From NCBI GenBank assembly GCA_964400875.1, contig CAYNWK010000030.1, positions 1 through 35,314 on the forward strand: 35,314 bases of DNA, given 5' to 3'. The DNA comes from CAYNWK01 sp964400875 (lineage in GTDB: Bacteria > Chloroflexota > Anaerolineae > Anaerolineales > UBA4823). The position numbers and the translations under genes are program-made. The notes beneath the pieces were generated by a model. It was not told the DNA's origin and made no database searches. It saw nothing but the letters and a program-made list of their open reading frames with translations. Positions 21,940 through 29,306 of the stretch are shown here, one piece after another (position 1 is the first letter of the stretch; each line of letters starts with the position of its first letter).

Positions 21940-22083
21940 ATGCGGAAAAATTTTGACGATCTCAAACTGCAACTCGCGGGACTCGATAGGCGCCACCTTC
22001 GGTTGGCTTTAATCATCCTGAGCATCATCATGTTCGTGCTTGGCTCAGGCGCCCCCGGAGCAAGCTCGGATTTTGGCGGGTAG
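21940..22083 (+). CDS. 47-aa single-helix peptide, function unknown
   Basis: A small ORF: ATG at 21940, TAG at 22081-22083. The product has a basic/amphipathic N-terminus (MRKNFDDLKLQLAGLDRRHL), a hydrophobic helix at about residues 21-34 (LRLALIILSIIMFVLG) and a small-residue tail, GSGAPGASSDFGG. A purine-rich AAAGGATGGTGG tract precedes the start. It is the first gene of a tight run with a DUF5317 membrane protein, a 90-aa protein and an HD-GYP protein. I do not know a function; a membrane micropeptide or an exported signal precursor are both conceivable. Confidence rests on start context, hydrophobic pattern and close packing with the next gene (4-bp gap). Confidence 0.6.
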   Translation: MRKNFDDLKLQLAGLDRRHLRLALIILSIIMFVLGSGAPGASSDFGG

Positions 22084-22087
22084 CAAA

Positions 22088-22672
22088 TTGATCCTACTTG
22101 TTGCTGTTCTGGCAGGATGCACTGCCGGAGTGGTGCGAGCCAGGATCAATCATCGAGGCTTGCGGGTACCAGAGTTGCGCGGCTTTGGAGTATTGGTCCT
22201 GGCTTACACACCACAGTTTTTTATTTTTGATCTCCATGATGAACGACTGCAAATTCAAGAACGGACAATTCCACTGGTCCTGAGTTGTTCAATAATTCTC
22301 CTGTTGGCTTTTGCCTGGATTAATGTGAAGCAACCAGGATTCTGTTTGCTCGGACTGGGTTCGTTCTTAAATAGCCTGGCGATCATCTCTAATGGAGGCC
22401 TCATGCCAATCGCCCCTGAGACCATACAAAAGTTGGCGGCTGAAATCTCCTCCGATGTGCTGATTACACACCAACGTCTGGGCGCCAGTAAAGATATTTT
22501 GCTGGCTCGGGAGATGACTCGATTCTGGTGGTTTAGCGATGCATTGGTTTTTCCACCATCGGTTCCGTGGCGAGGGGCTTTTAGCTGGGGAGATATCGCT
22601 ATCGCTCTTGGAGCTTTTTGGTTCTTGTGGTCCCTTGGCGGTACCAGAAAATCAGGCTCTTCCGGAGATTGA
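22088..22672 (+). CDS. DUF5317-family membrane protein
   Basis: A 194-aa polytopic membrane protein with about five hydrophobic segments. The segment FLNSLAIISNGGLMPIAPETI (near residues 111-131) matches the conserved N-G-G-x-M-P motif I associate with DUF5317 proteins, and the start MILLVAVLAGC fits their N-terminus. The start is therefore taken as TTG at 22088, 4 bp after the peptide gene stop and preceded by a GGCGGG tract. The frame extends upstream to 22040 inside the peptide gene, which is less likely. Its stop is 2 bp before the next ATG. The function of the family is unknown. Confidence 0.75.
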   Translation: MILLVAVLAGCTAGVVRARINHRGLRVPELRGFGVLVLAYTPQFFIFDLHDERLQIQERTIPLVLSCSIILLLAFAWINVKQPGFCLLGLGSFLNSLAIISNGGLMPIAPETIQKLAAEISSDVLITHQRLGASKDILLAREMTRFWWFSDALVFPPSVPWRGAFSWGDIAIALGAFWFLWSLGGTRKSGSSGD

Positions 22673-22674
22673 CT

Positions 22675-22947
22675 ATGGATTCTATTTTTACTATTCGTGC
22701 GAAGCCTATTGTTCTGAACAATTTGGAACTGAGCCGCTTGCTATCGGCTGCGTTGGTTAGTAGAGAATTTTGCGAAATGCTCTTATCCAATCCAAGCCAA
22801 GCCTTGGATTCCGGATTCAAGGGAGAGAAATTTTACTTTTCGAGATGGGAGAGAGCGCGTATTCTGGAGATACGTGCGGAAAATCTTCGCGATTTCGCCT
22901 CACAACTTGTTGGAAACCATGATGATCATTATCGAGAAAAATATTAA
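22675..22947 (+). CDS. 90-aa protein of unknown function
   Basis: A small soluble, probably helical protein. The visible pattern is FCEMLLSNPSQALDSG followed by a short hydrophilic linker (FKGEKFYFSRWE) and RARILEIRAENLRDFASQL, that is two helices around a glycine-containing turn. The ATG at 22675 lies 2 bp after the DUF5317 stop with a GGAG site inside that gene; the frame can be opened upstream to 22618, but this would overlap DUF5317. The arrangement suggests translational coupling. I cannot assign a family; the FC...LL..NP..AL..G pattern hints at a short leader-like or adaptor fold, but this is speculation. Confidence 0.65.
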   Translation: MDSIFTIRAKPIVLNNLELSRLLSAALVSREFCEMLLSNPSQALDSGFKGEKFYFSRWERARILEIRAENLRDFASQLVGNHDDHYREKY

Positions 22948-22967
22948 TTTATAGAAGAGCCAAAAGA

Positions 22968-24470
22968 ATGGCTGGGACTATGCGCGCACAAGAGTTCATC
23001 GAAAAACCAAATATTCTGATGGCAATGATCAATAGCTTGCCAGGGATGGTTTATGTTTGTCGTCTGGAAAAAGACTGGAGCATGGAATTTGTTAATCATG
23101 GAAGCCAGCATCTGACGGGATATCCAGCCGACGACTTGATAGAAAGTCGAGAGGTAGCCTTCGGAAAATTGATCCATCCGGATGATCGGCCGAAAGTATG
23201 GAAACATCTGGGGGAAGCGCTAAAAAAACGGCATTCCTTCGAAATTGTATACCGGATTACAACAAAATCCGGGGAGCTGCGCTGGGTAAAAGACCTGGGT
23301 GCCGGAGTCGATTTGCCCGGGCATGAGTCGCCGGTTCTGATTGGATTTATGTCTGATATTTCGAATGAAAAATTTGCTGAGGAAAGTTCTCTAAACCGAG
23401 CTCAAAGGATCGAAGCCTTGCGCAGGATCGATCAGGCAATTTTGTCCAGCTTTGATACACGCTTTACCTTCGACGTGTTGATGGACCAGGTGATTACGCA
23501 CCTCGGTGTAGATGCGTCCTCCATTCTACATTTCGATCAAGATACGAACATGCTGAAATACGATGCGGGTCGCGGACTGGATGACGCAGGATGGAAACAA
23601 TCGAGCGTTGGTCTGGAAGATGGTTACGCAGGTGCGGCTGCGCTTGAAAGGCGATTAAACATTGTAAAATCCATAAGCAAGGACCCGAAAATTAATGCAC
23701 GAGCTCGCTTGTTCGTCCGGGAGGGATTTAATTTCTACGTCAGCGCGCCGTTAGTTGCCAAAGGTCAACTAAAAGGCGTGTTGGAAGTGTTCAGTCGATC
23801 GCCGCTTGATGTGCATGAAGAATGGCTGCAATTCCTGGAAGCGCTGGCTGGACAGGCGGCTATCGCAGTTGATACAGCCAGTCAGTTCGACGATCTCCAG
23901 CGCACGAATGATGAGATGCGTTTGGCTTACGATGCTGCTCTGGTCGGTTGGGCCAAGACAATCGAAAGGCACGATGTGGATGCCAAGGGTCACAACCAGC
24001 GAGTAACCGAAATGACGTTGGAATTAGCCAGGGCTATGGGGATGGGAGGAGATGATTTGGTTCATTTGCGCAGGGGGGCACTATTGCACGATATCGGCAA
24101 AGTCTGTATCCCGGATAGGATCTTGAACAAATCAGGACCCCTGACCCAAAAAGAATGGAAAGTCGTGCATAAACACCCCGAATATGCTTATGAGCTGCTT
24201 GCTCCGATAAATCATCTGCGTCAATCCATCGATATCCCATACTGTCACCATGAACATTGGGATGGAGCTGGTTATCCGCGCGGTTTGTCTAAAGAACAGA
24301 TTCCTTTATCCGCGCGGCTGTTTAGCGTTGTCGACGTTTACGATGCTTTGCTGTCCCCACGTCCTTACCGGGAGCCCTGGTCTGAGGATCGTGTGGTTGA
24401 CTATGTGCGCAAACAAAGTGGACATCAATTCGATCCGGCAGTGGTAAATGCTTTCTTTAGTCTAATGTAG
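22968..24470 (+). CDS. PAS-GAF-HD-GYP protein, probable cyclic-di-GMP phosphodiesterase
   Basis: A 500-aa sensor/effector. Residues about 18-135 form a PAS fold (PGMVYVCRLEKDWSMEFVN, then the PAC-like RWVKDLG and VLIGFMSDIS). Residues about 145-305 form a GAF domain. Residues about 315-500 form an HD-GYP domain with HD at 374-375 (LLHDIGKVCIPDRILNK), HHEHWDGAGYPRGL with GYP at 435-437, and the DVYDAL segment. Key HD and GYP residues are intact, so hydrolysis of cyclic-di-GMP is the likely activity. No transmembrane segment is seen, so it should be cytosolic. It follows the 90-aa gene by 20 bp and is probably the last gene of that run. Confidence 0.92.
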   Translation: MAGTMRAQEFIEKPNILMAMINSLPGMVYVCRLEKDWSMEFVNHGSQHLTGYPADDLIESREVAFGKLIHPDDRPKVWKHLGEALKKRHSFEIVYRITTKSGELRWVKDLGAGVDLPGHESPVLIGFMSDISNEKFAEESSLNRAQRIEALRRIDQAILSSFDTRFTFDVLMDQVITHLGVDASSILHFDQDTNMLKYDAGRGLDDAGWKQSSVGLEDGYAGAAALERRLNIVKSISKDPKINARARLFVREGFNFYVSAPLVAKGQLKGVLEVFSRSPLDVHEEWLQFLEALAGQAAIAVDTASQFDDLQRTNDEMRLAYDAALVGWAKTIERHDVDAKGHNQRVTEMTLELARAMGMGGDDLVHLRRGALLHDIGKVCIPDRILNKSGPLTQKEWKVVHKHPEYAYELLAPINHLRQSIDIPYCHHEHWDGAGYPRGLSKEQIPLSARLFSVVDVYDALLSPRPYREPWSEDRVVDYVRKQSGHQFDPAVVNAFFSLM

Positions 24471-24654
24471 ATTACCGCGATGCAGGCTGTATGAATGGTC
24501 GCCCGAATTTAGGGAATGATTAATCTTTCTTCATTCTTTTGTAACAATTTCATTGTATCCTTAGGTAGAGCAGTTACAATTGAACTTACCATTGCAGGCA
24601 ATATGAGGATGATTGGGCGAACATTTCCGACTCAATTATCCTTATTCCGGTAAA

Positions 24655-24683
24655 TTGTAAAACTCGTATAAATCATGTATAAC
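24655..24683 (+). promoter_or_regulatory. Promoter candidate for msrPQ
   Basis: TTGTAA (24655-24660), a 17-bp spacer and TATAAC (24678-24683). The start would be near 24690, only 4 nt before the ATG at 24694 and 28 nt before the ATG at 24718. Apart from this, the 223-bp gap after the HD-GYP gene shows nothing I can assign. Confidence 0.5.
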
Positions 24684-24717
24684 CGATCATACAATGAGGA
24701 GTTCGAAAGATATAACG

Positions 24718-25668
24718 ATGATCAAGATCAACCCGTCCGAGATCACACCCGAACACGTCTACCTTTCTCGCAGGGAATTTCTGAAGGGGATGGGGGTGCT
24801 GACTGCCGGAGCTTTGGCTTTATCAGCCTGCGCTCCTAAAGTTGAGGAGAATGCTAACGGTCAACCCGGCGCGGAGGAACCAATTCACGTAAGCGCCGAG
24901 ACCGATGAACTTGGCGATCCATTGACATCATTTGATGCTATTACGCATTACAACAACTACTATGAATTTTCAATAGATAAAGAATCCGTAGCGCCGCTAT
25001 CAAAAGATTTCGTGAGTTCTCCCTGGTCGATATCCGTCGGCGGATTGGTTGAGAATCCGAAAACCTACGGTATCGATGACCTTGTGAAAAGATTTACACA
25101 GGAGGAAAGGATCTACCGGCTGCGTTGCGTAGAAGCGTGGTCAATGGTTATTCCCTGGCTCGGCTTCCCCCTTTCCCAGTTATTGGCGGAGGTCAAACCG
25201 ACATCGGAGGCACAGTACCTCCGCTTCGAAACGCTCCTGGATCCCGAGCAAATGCCAGGGCAACGCAGCCGATGGTTTGATTGGCCTTACGTGGAAGGTT
25301 TGCGGATCGATGAGGCGATGAACGACCTGGCAATATTAGCCACCGGGTTATACGGAAAGAGCTTGCTCCCCCAGAACGGTGCGCCGGTCCGCCTGGTAGT
25401 ACCGTGGAAATATGGATTCAAGAGTATCAAATCGATTGTGAAGATCGATCTGGTGGCAGAGATGCCTTTATCCTTGTGGATGGCTTCTGCCCCCCGAGAA
25501 TACGGTTTTTATGCGAATGTCAATCCGGAAGTCAACCACCCACGTTGGTCGCAGGCTTCCGAGCGCCGTATTGGCGAAGCTATACGCAGGCCGACTCTGA
25601 TGTTCAACGGTTACGACGAGGAAGTAGCCTACCTCTATGAGGGGATGGACCTGAGCGTTTATTATTGA
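24718..25668 (+). CDS. msrP: Protein-methionine-sulfoxide reductase catalytic subunit
   Basis: A 316-aa molybdopterin oxidoreductase of the MsrP (YedY) type, which repairs methionine sulfoxide in exported proteins. The twin-arginine signal SRREFLKGMG has RR at 18-19, followed by a hydrophobic stretch ending ALSAC. The molybdenum-ligating cysteine is C137 in YRLRCVEAWSM. Family segments THYNNYYEF and WKYGFKSIKSIVKI are present. The ATG at 24718 gives the usual family start (KINPSEITPEHVYLSRR); an upstream in-frame ATG at 24694 would add eight residues, and neither has an ideal Shine-Dalgarno. The LSAC at the end of the signal resembles a lipobox, so the mature protein may be a lipoprotein at C38. 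The msrQ gene follows at once. Confidence 0.93.
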   Translation: MIKINPSEITPEHVYLSRREFLKGMGVLTAGALALSACAPKVEENANGQPGAEEPIHVSAETDELGDPLTSFDAITHYNNYYEFSIDKESVAPLSKDFVSSPWSISVGGLVENPKTYGIDDLVKRFTQEERIYRLRCVEAWSMVIPWLGFPLSQLLAEVKPTSEAQYLRFETLLDPEQMPGQRSRWFDWPYVEGLRIDEAMNDLAILATGLYGKSLLPQNGAPVRLVVPWKYGFKSIKSIVKIDLVAEMPLSLWMASAPREYGFYANVNPEVNHPRWSQASERRIGEAIRRPTLMFNGYDEEVAYLYEGMDLSVYY

Positions 25669-25673
25669 TCGCC

Positions 25674-26339
25674 ATGACTCGTCGTTTCAAGTTCAGCAAG
25701 TTTCAAATCCTAGTCCATCTCGGTTCATTAGCGCCGCTGGCAATTCTAATCTTCGATGCCTGGCGAAATAACCTGACGTATAACCCCATTCAGGAGGCGA
25801 CTTTTCGCACGGGTAAGACGGCGCTAGTTCTACTGGTACTGTCCTTGGCTTGCACGCCGCTCAACACGGTTTTCCACTTTCGCCAAGCGTTGAAAGTGCG
25901 TCGTCCCTTGGGTTTATATGCCTTTCTGTACGCCAGCATTCATTTTTTTATCTTCGTGGGCCTAGATTACAATTTCGACCCGGAATTATTAAAGGGGGCG
26001 ATCTTCGAGAAGCGCTATGCGCTGGTTGGTTTCTCGGCGTTTCTTTTGTTAATCCCTATGGCTGTCACCTCTACCAAAGGATGGATGAAGCGTCTGGGTA
26101 GAAAGTGGAAGCGCTTGCACCAGCTGGTCTACCTGGCAGGTATATTGGTCGTGATCCATTACGTTTGGTTGGTTAAGACTGACGTTCGCGTGCCATTGCT
26201 CTACGGGCTGGGGGTAGTCTTGTTATTACTTTTACGGATCCCGGCAGTTCGCAGACGTTTGAGCAACCTGCGGTTACCGAAATTAGCTTACCCCACAGTT
26301 TTTAAAATCAATCGAAGACCGGGCCCTGACTCAACCTAG
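25674..26339 (+). CDS. msrQ: Heme-containing membrane subunit MsrQ
   Basis: A 221-aa integral membrane protein with about six helices, of the MsrQ (YedZ) ferric-reductase-like family. It passes electrons from the quinone pool or flavins to MsrP. Family segments seen are the N-terminal PIQEATFRTGKTALVLLVLSLACTP region, RRPLGLYAFLYASIHFFIF with an in-helix histidine, and RKWKRLHQLVYLAGILVVIHYVW with two more histidines, the likely heme ligands. A TTG at 25665 overlapping the msrP stop is an alternative start; the ATG at 25674 is chosen by default since neither has a clear Shine-Dalgarno. Its TAG stop shares the tetranucleotide CTAG (26336-26339) with the stop of the convergent VWA gene. Confidence 0.92.
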   Translation: MTRRFKFSKFQILVHLGSLAPLAILIFDAWRNNLTYNPIQEATFRTGKTALVLLVLSLACTPLNTVFHFRQALKVRRPLGLYAFLYASIHFFIFVGLDYNFDPELLKGAIFEKRYALVGFSAFLLLIPMAVTSTKGWMKRLGRKWKRLHQLVYLAGILVVIHYVWLVKTDVRVPLLYGLGVVLLLLLRIPAVRRRLSNLRLPKLAYPTVFKINRRPGPDST

Positions 26340-29296
26340 TCTTCACCATCCTGCCGGCGCTTCTTAAGTGATAAGAGGATGGCCGCAGTCGATTTGTCGC
26401 GCCTCTCTTCAGGCGAGCGTTCTCGGTCGTCCTGGCTGGTTTGCGCCTCGCCTTTCCCTGGGTGTAGCTTTCCGGATGTTTTTGAATGAGAGATCTGAAC
26501 TTCCATCTCCTTTTCGATCGGCTTTGCGACTCCAGAAAGGTTGTACTCATTTAATCCGGGAGAAGGAGTAGGTGGTTCATCTTCCGGTCGCACGCGTTGC
26601 TTTGCCTGGAACAGTGCTTCTATCTGTTCTGACCTTGCCGTGGATGCCGGGGCGGGAGTAGGGGTAAGTTGTAACCTCCGGCGAATTTTATTAGACCAGC
26701 GGCGAACGTCCTCCCAGGATATTACCAGCCGGCGAACGGCTACATCAAAAGGCAGTAGAATGGCTGCAACCGTTACCAACCAGGGCCATATCGGTTGGGA
26801 AGCAGCAGGAGATGGCAGAGAGTGATCGAAGGTTTCCCTCGGGTCATCCAAGATCCGGCCTCCGGCCCGATCGACCAGATCGCTCAGATATCCCGGGTTG
26901 GGTTCTAGAAGGCGGTATTCCGGTGAATAGGTCATCGACCACCCGGTGGTCACCGACAAAAATCCACCTTCCACCCCTGAATTCGGTTCTCCACGTACGG
27001 TGATGAGATATACGCCCGAGGTCTCTGGTTGGAATTCTCCGGCATACTGCCCAGGCGCTACCTGGTTTAGATTAATCTCGTGTACTCCTCTGTCTGGATC
27101 CACCAGGCTAGCTTTGAAGCTGTAGTCGTTGATGTAAGCGCCGGATTGAGTCTGGGCATCCAGGAGTATTTGGGCTTTTTCCCCTTGTTGATTTACTCGA
27201 AGCTCTAGCCCGGTATCAGTGCGATCGCGCAGCGTATAATTGACTGCCTGAGACCAAAAAATGGGGAATCCCTGCCATGTGATCCAATCTTTTGCCCACC
27301 TCCCGGTAGCATCGGAGGTAAACGCTACGGCCCTGCCCAACCCGTACTGCCACGCGGCCAGGAGGGGGTCGCCTCCGGGTGACGAGAGGATTGTCTGTGC
27401 GGTTTGTTTGGCGGTCGTTCCGATGTAGCCGTGCAGCGGAGGGATTTCAGCGATTCCAGAGATGATCGGCGATCTGGCGGTTTGGACAGGATAGAACGTC
27501 TCTTCGACGATGTACGAACGCATCGCCAGCGTGGTTTCTTCTGTGAAGATGCTGGGGATGCTGCCTGGATCGGCGGCGAAATGGTAACGCCCGCCGCCTA
27601 ATTCGGCCACGTCGGCTAAGTAAGGCGCAGCATCCGTGCCGATCCCCACGGTAGTCAACGTGATCCCGTATTGAGCATACATTTCTTCGACCAGTTGAGG
27701 AATGCCGGTTGGGTCGGCGCCGCCATCGGTTAGCAATATAGCGTGTTTTACCACCGAGGGGACCTCCGGCAGCACCTGGCTCATGGCCAGCAATCCGGCG
27801 TAGATATCGGTGCCGCCGCCAGATCGTATGCTCTCCACGGCGCTGGCAACCGCATTTGGATCGGTTAAATCGGTGATCGGTACAACCCAGGCTGCATTCT
27901 CGTCGAAGGCAATCACGCCAACTTGATCGGTTGGAAAAAGCAGTTCTAGCGAGCGCAGAGTTGCTTCCTTAGCGAGCTCGAGCTTGGTCAAACCGCCGCT
28001 GGAGTCGGTCATGCTCCCGGATTTGTCGATGATGAACACCATAGTTAAAGTTGGTCGGCGCAACTGATCTTTGATTTGCATTTCGAGGGGGAGCGTTTCT
28101 TCGAGTGGAGTTCGGAAATACCCGCCAACCCCGTAGCTCGTTGGTCCACCGACTACTACCAGCCCGCCGCCCAAGTCCCGGATGTAAGTCTGCAGCGTTT
28201 CCATCTGGCGGTTGGAAAGATCGCGCGCCGGTGTGTCCACCAGGACGATCCCATCATATCCGGCAAGATCAACCAGTTCGGTGGCCAGTCGCGAGGGATT
28301 GACCCGGTCAACCTGGAACCCCTGGGATTTGAGAGCTTCCAACATTTGGGCCGCTTCATCCTCGCGTTGTCCGCCGCCTCGGAGCAACTCCTCGCCGGCT
28401 GGGGGGGCGATAACCAGTATCCGCGGTGGACCGAGGACTTGAGTAAAAGTTCTGATTTCATTGTTTTGATAAAACGTGTCAATCTCGGGGGATATCTCCA
28501 CGATGTAGCGTGAAAACCCGGCATGCTCAGCGATAAGCGGAATGGTATATGCACGCGTGCCAGGTTCGATCTGCAGCTCCCCTCGATAGACGAGAGACCC
28601 ATCTGTCAGGACATTTATTTCCGAGTTTATGCGCTGGGAAGCGGTGAGAGTTACCTCCAAATCGAACTGCTCTCCCTGGCGTAGGATTTCCGGCGCGCGA
28701 ACTTGCTCTACCAGCGCTTCCGGCCCACCTTCCGAAGCGATCGGGACGGCGACGATCTCCACATTCCTCGATTTGGCGAGTTCCGCAGCTTTTTCCGTAT
28801 CTCCAATGGTTACGGCGCCATCCGAAAGAATTACCAACCGGCGGGCTGCCTCCGGCGGATAGAGCGCTAAAGCCAAGCGCATTGCTTCGGCCAGGTCGGT
28901 CTGGTTGGATAGGGGTACTGAGCTGGGTACTTTAAACTCATGTGAATGGCTCATTGGACTTTCGACCAAAGCTTCACTGCCGAAAAGGATTACGGAGGCC
29001 TGGTCATTGGGGCTCATTCTTTCCATCGATTGGCGGACGTAGTCGTAAGCCTGGGTCAAGGCTGAATCGGTCATCGAATCGGATACATCGACGAGAAACA
29101 CTACCGCCAGGGCGTCGGAACGGTGGACCAGCTCGAACCCCGACAAAGAAAAAACCAGACAGAGGATGATGCCTGCACGGATTATTAAGGCGAGTATCTC
29201 CTTCCGTTGTTGCGCGCCTCGTCGAGGCCAGCCAATAACCATGATGGGCAGGAGGCCGATCAAGAGCAGCAATCCGAGGGGATTTGAAAACCGCAT
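26336..29296 (-). CDS. Large membrane protein with two VWA domains and a glutamine-amidotransferase-like domain
   Basis: A 986-aa protein. Two N-terminal membrane helices (about 5-22 and 36-54) are followed by a VWA domain with MIDAS DVSDS (D70, S72, S74), a beta-rich region, and a class I amidotransferase-like segment near 295-400 (ILVIAPPAGEELLRGG and TPARDL to VVVGGPTSYGVGG). A second VWA domain has MIDAS DKSGSM at about 424-429. A last membrane helix lies near 835-860, before a charged, disordered tail of about 120 residues. Both MIDAS sites look complete, so metal-dependent protein binding is expected. It is the last gene of the MoxR-DUF58-VWA block, 10 bp after the preceding VWA gene. 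The amidotransferase-like part probably lacks catalysis, as is usual in this family. Confidence 0.88.
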   Translation of the reverse strand: MRFSNPLGLLLLIGLLPIMVIGWPRRGAQQRKEILALIIRAGIILCLVFSLSGFELVHRSDALAVVFLVDVSDSMTDSALTQAYDYVRQSMERMSPNDQASVILFGSEALVESPMSHSHEFKVPSSVPLSNQTDLAEAMRLALALYPPEAARRLVILSDGAVTIGDTEKAAELAKSRNVEIVAVPIASEGGPEALVEQVRAPEILRQGEQFDLEVTLTASQRINSEINVLTDGSLVYRGELQIEPGTRAYTIPLIAEHAGFSRYIVEISPEIDTFYQNNEIRTFTQVLGPPRILVIAPPAGEELLRGGGQREDEAAQMLEALKSQGFQVDRVNPSRLATELVDLAGYDGIVLVDTPARDLSNRQMETLQTYIRDLGGGLVVVGGPTSYGVGGYFRTPLEETLPLEMQIKDQLRRPTLTMVFIIDKSGSMTDSSGGLTKLELAKEATLRSLELLFPTDQVGVIAFDENAAWVVPITDLTDPNAVASAVESIRSGGGTDIYAGLLAMSQVLPEVPSVVKHAILLTDGGADPTGIPQLVEEMYAQYGITLTTVGIGTDAAPYLADVAELGGGRYHFAADPGSIPSIFTEETTLAMRSYIVEETFYPVQTARSPIISGIAEIPPLHGYIGTTAKQTAQTILSSPGGDPLLAAWQYGLGRAVAFTSDATGRWAKDWITWQGFPIFWSQAVNYTLRDRTDTGLELRVNQQGEKAQILLDAQTQSGAYINDYSFKASLVDPDRGVHEINLNQVAPGQYAGEFQPETSGVYLITVRGEPNSGVEGGFLSVTTGWSMTYSPEYRLLEPNPGYLSDLVDRAGGRILDDPRETFDHSLPSPAASQPIWPWLVTVAAILLPFDVAVRRLVISWEDVRRWSNKIRRRLQLTPTPAPASTARSEQIEALFQAKQRVRPEDEPPTPSPGLNEYNLSGVAKPIEKEMEVQISHSKTSGKLHPGKGEAQTSQDDRERSPEERRDKSTAAILLSLKKRRQDGED

Positions 29297-29306
29297 AATT
29301 GAATCT

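Noticed and set aside
28076..28513. 145-codon frame antisense to the double-VWA gene
   Set aside because: It is inside a well-supported large gene on the other strand and has no motifs.
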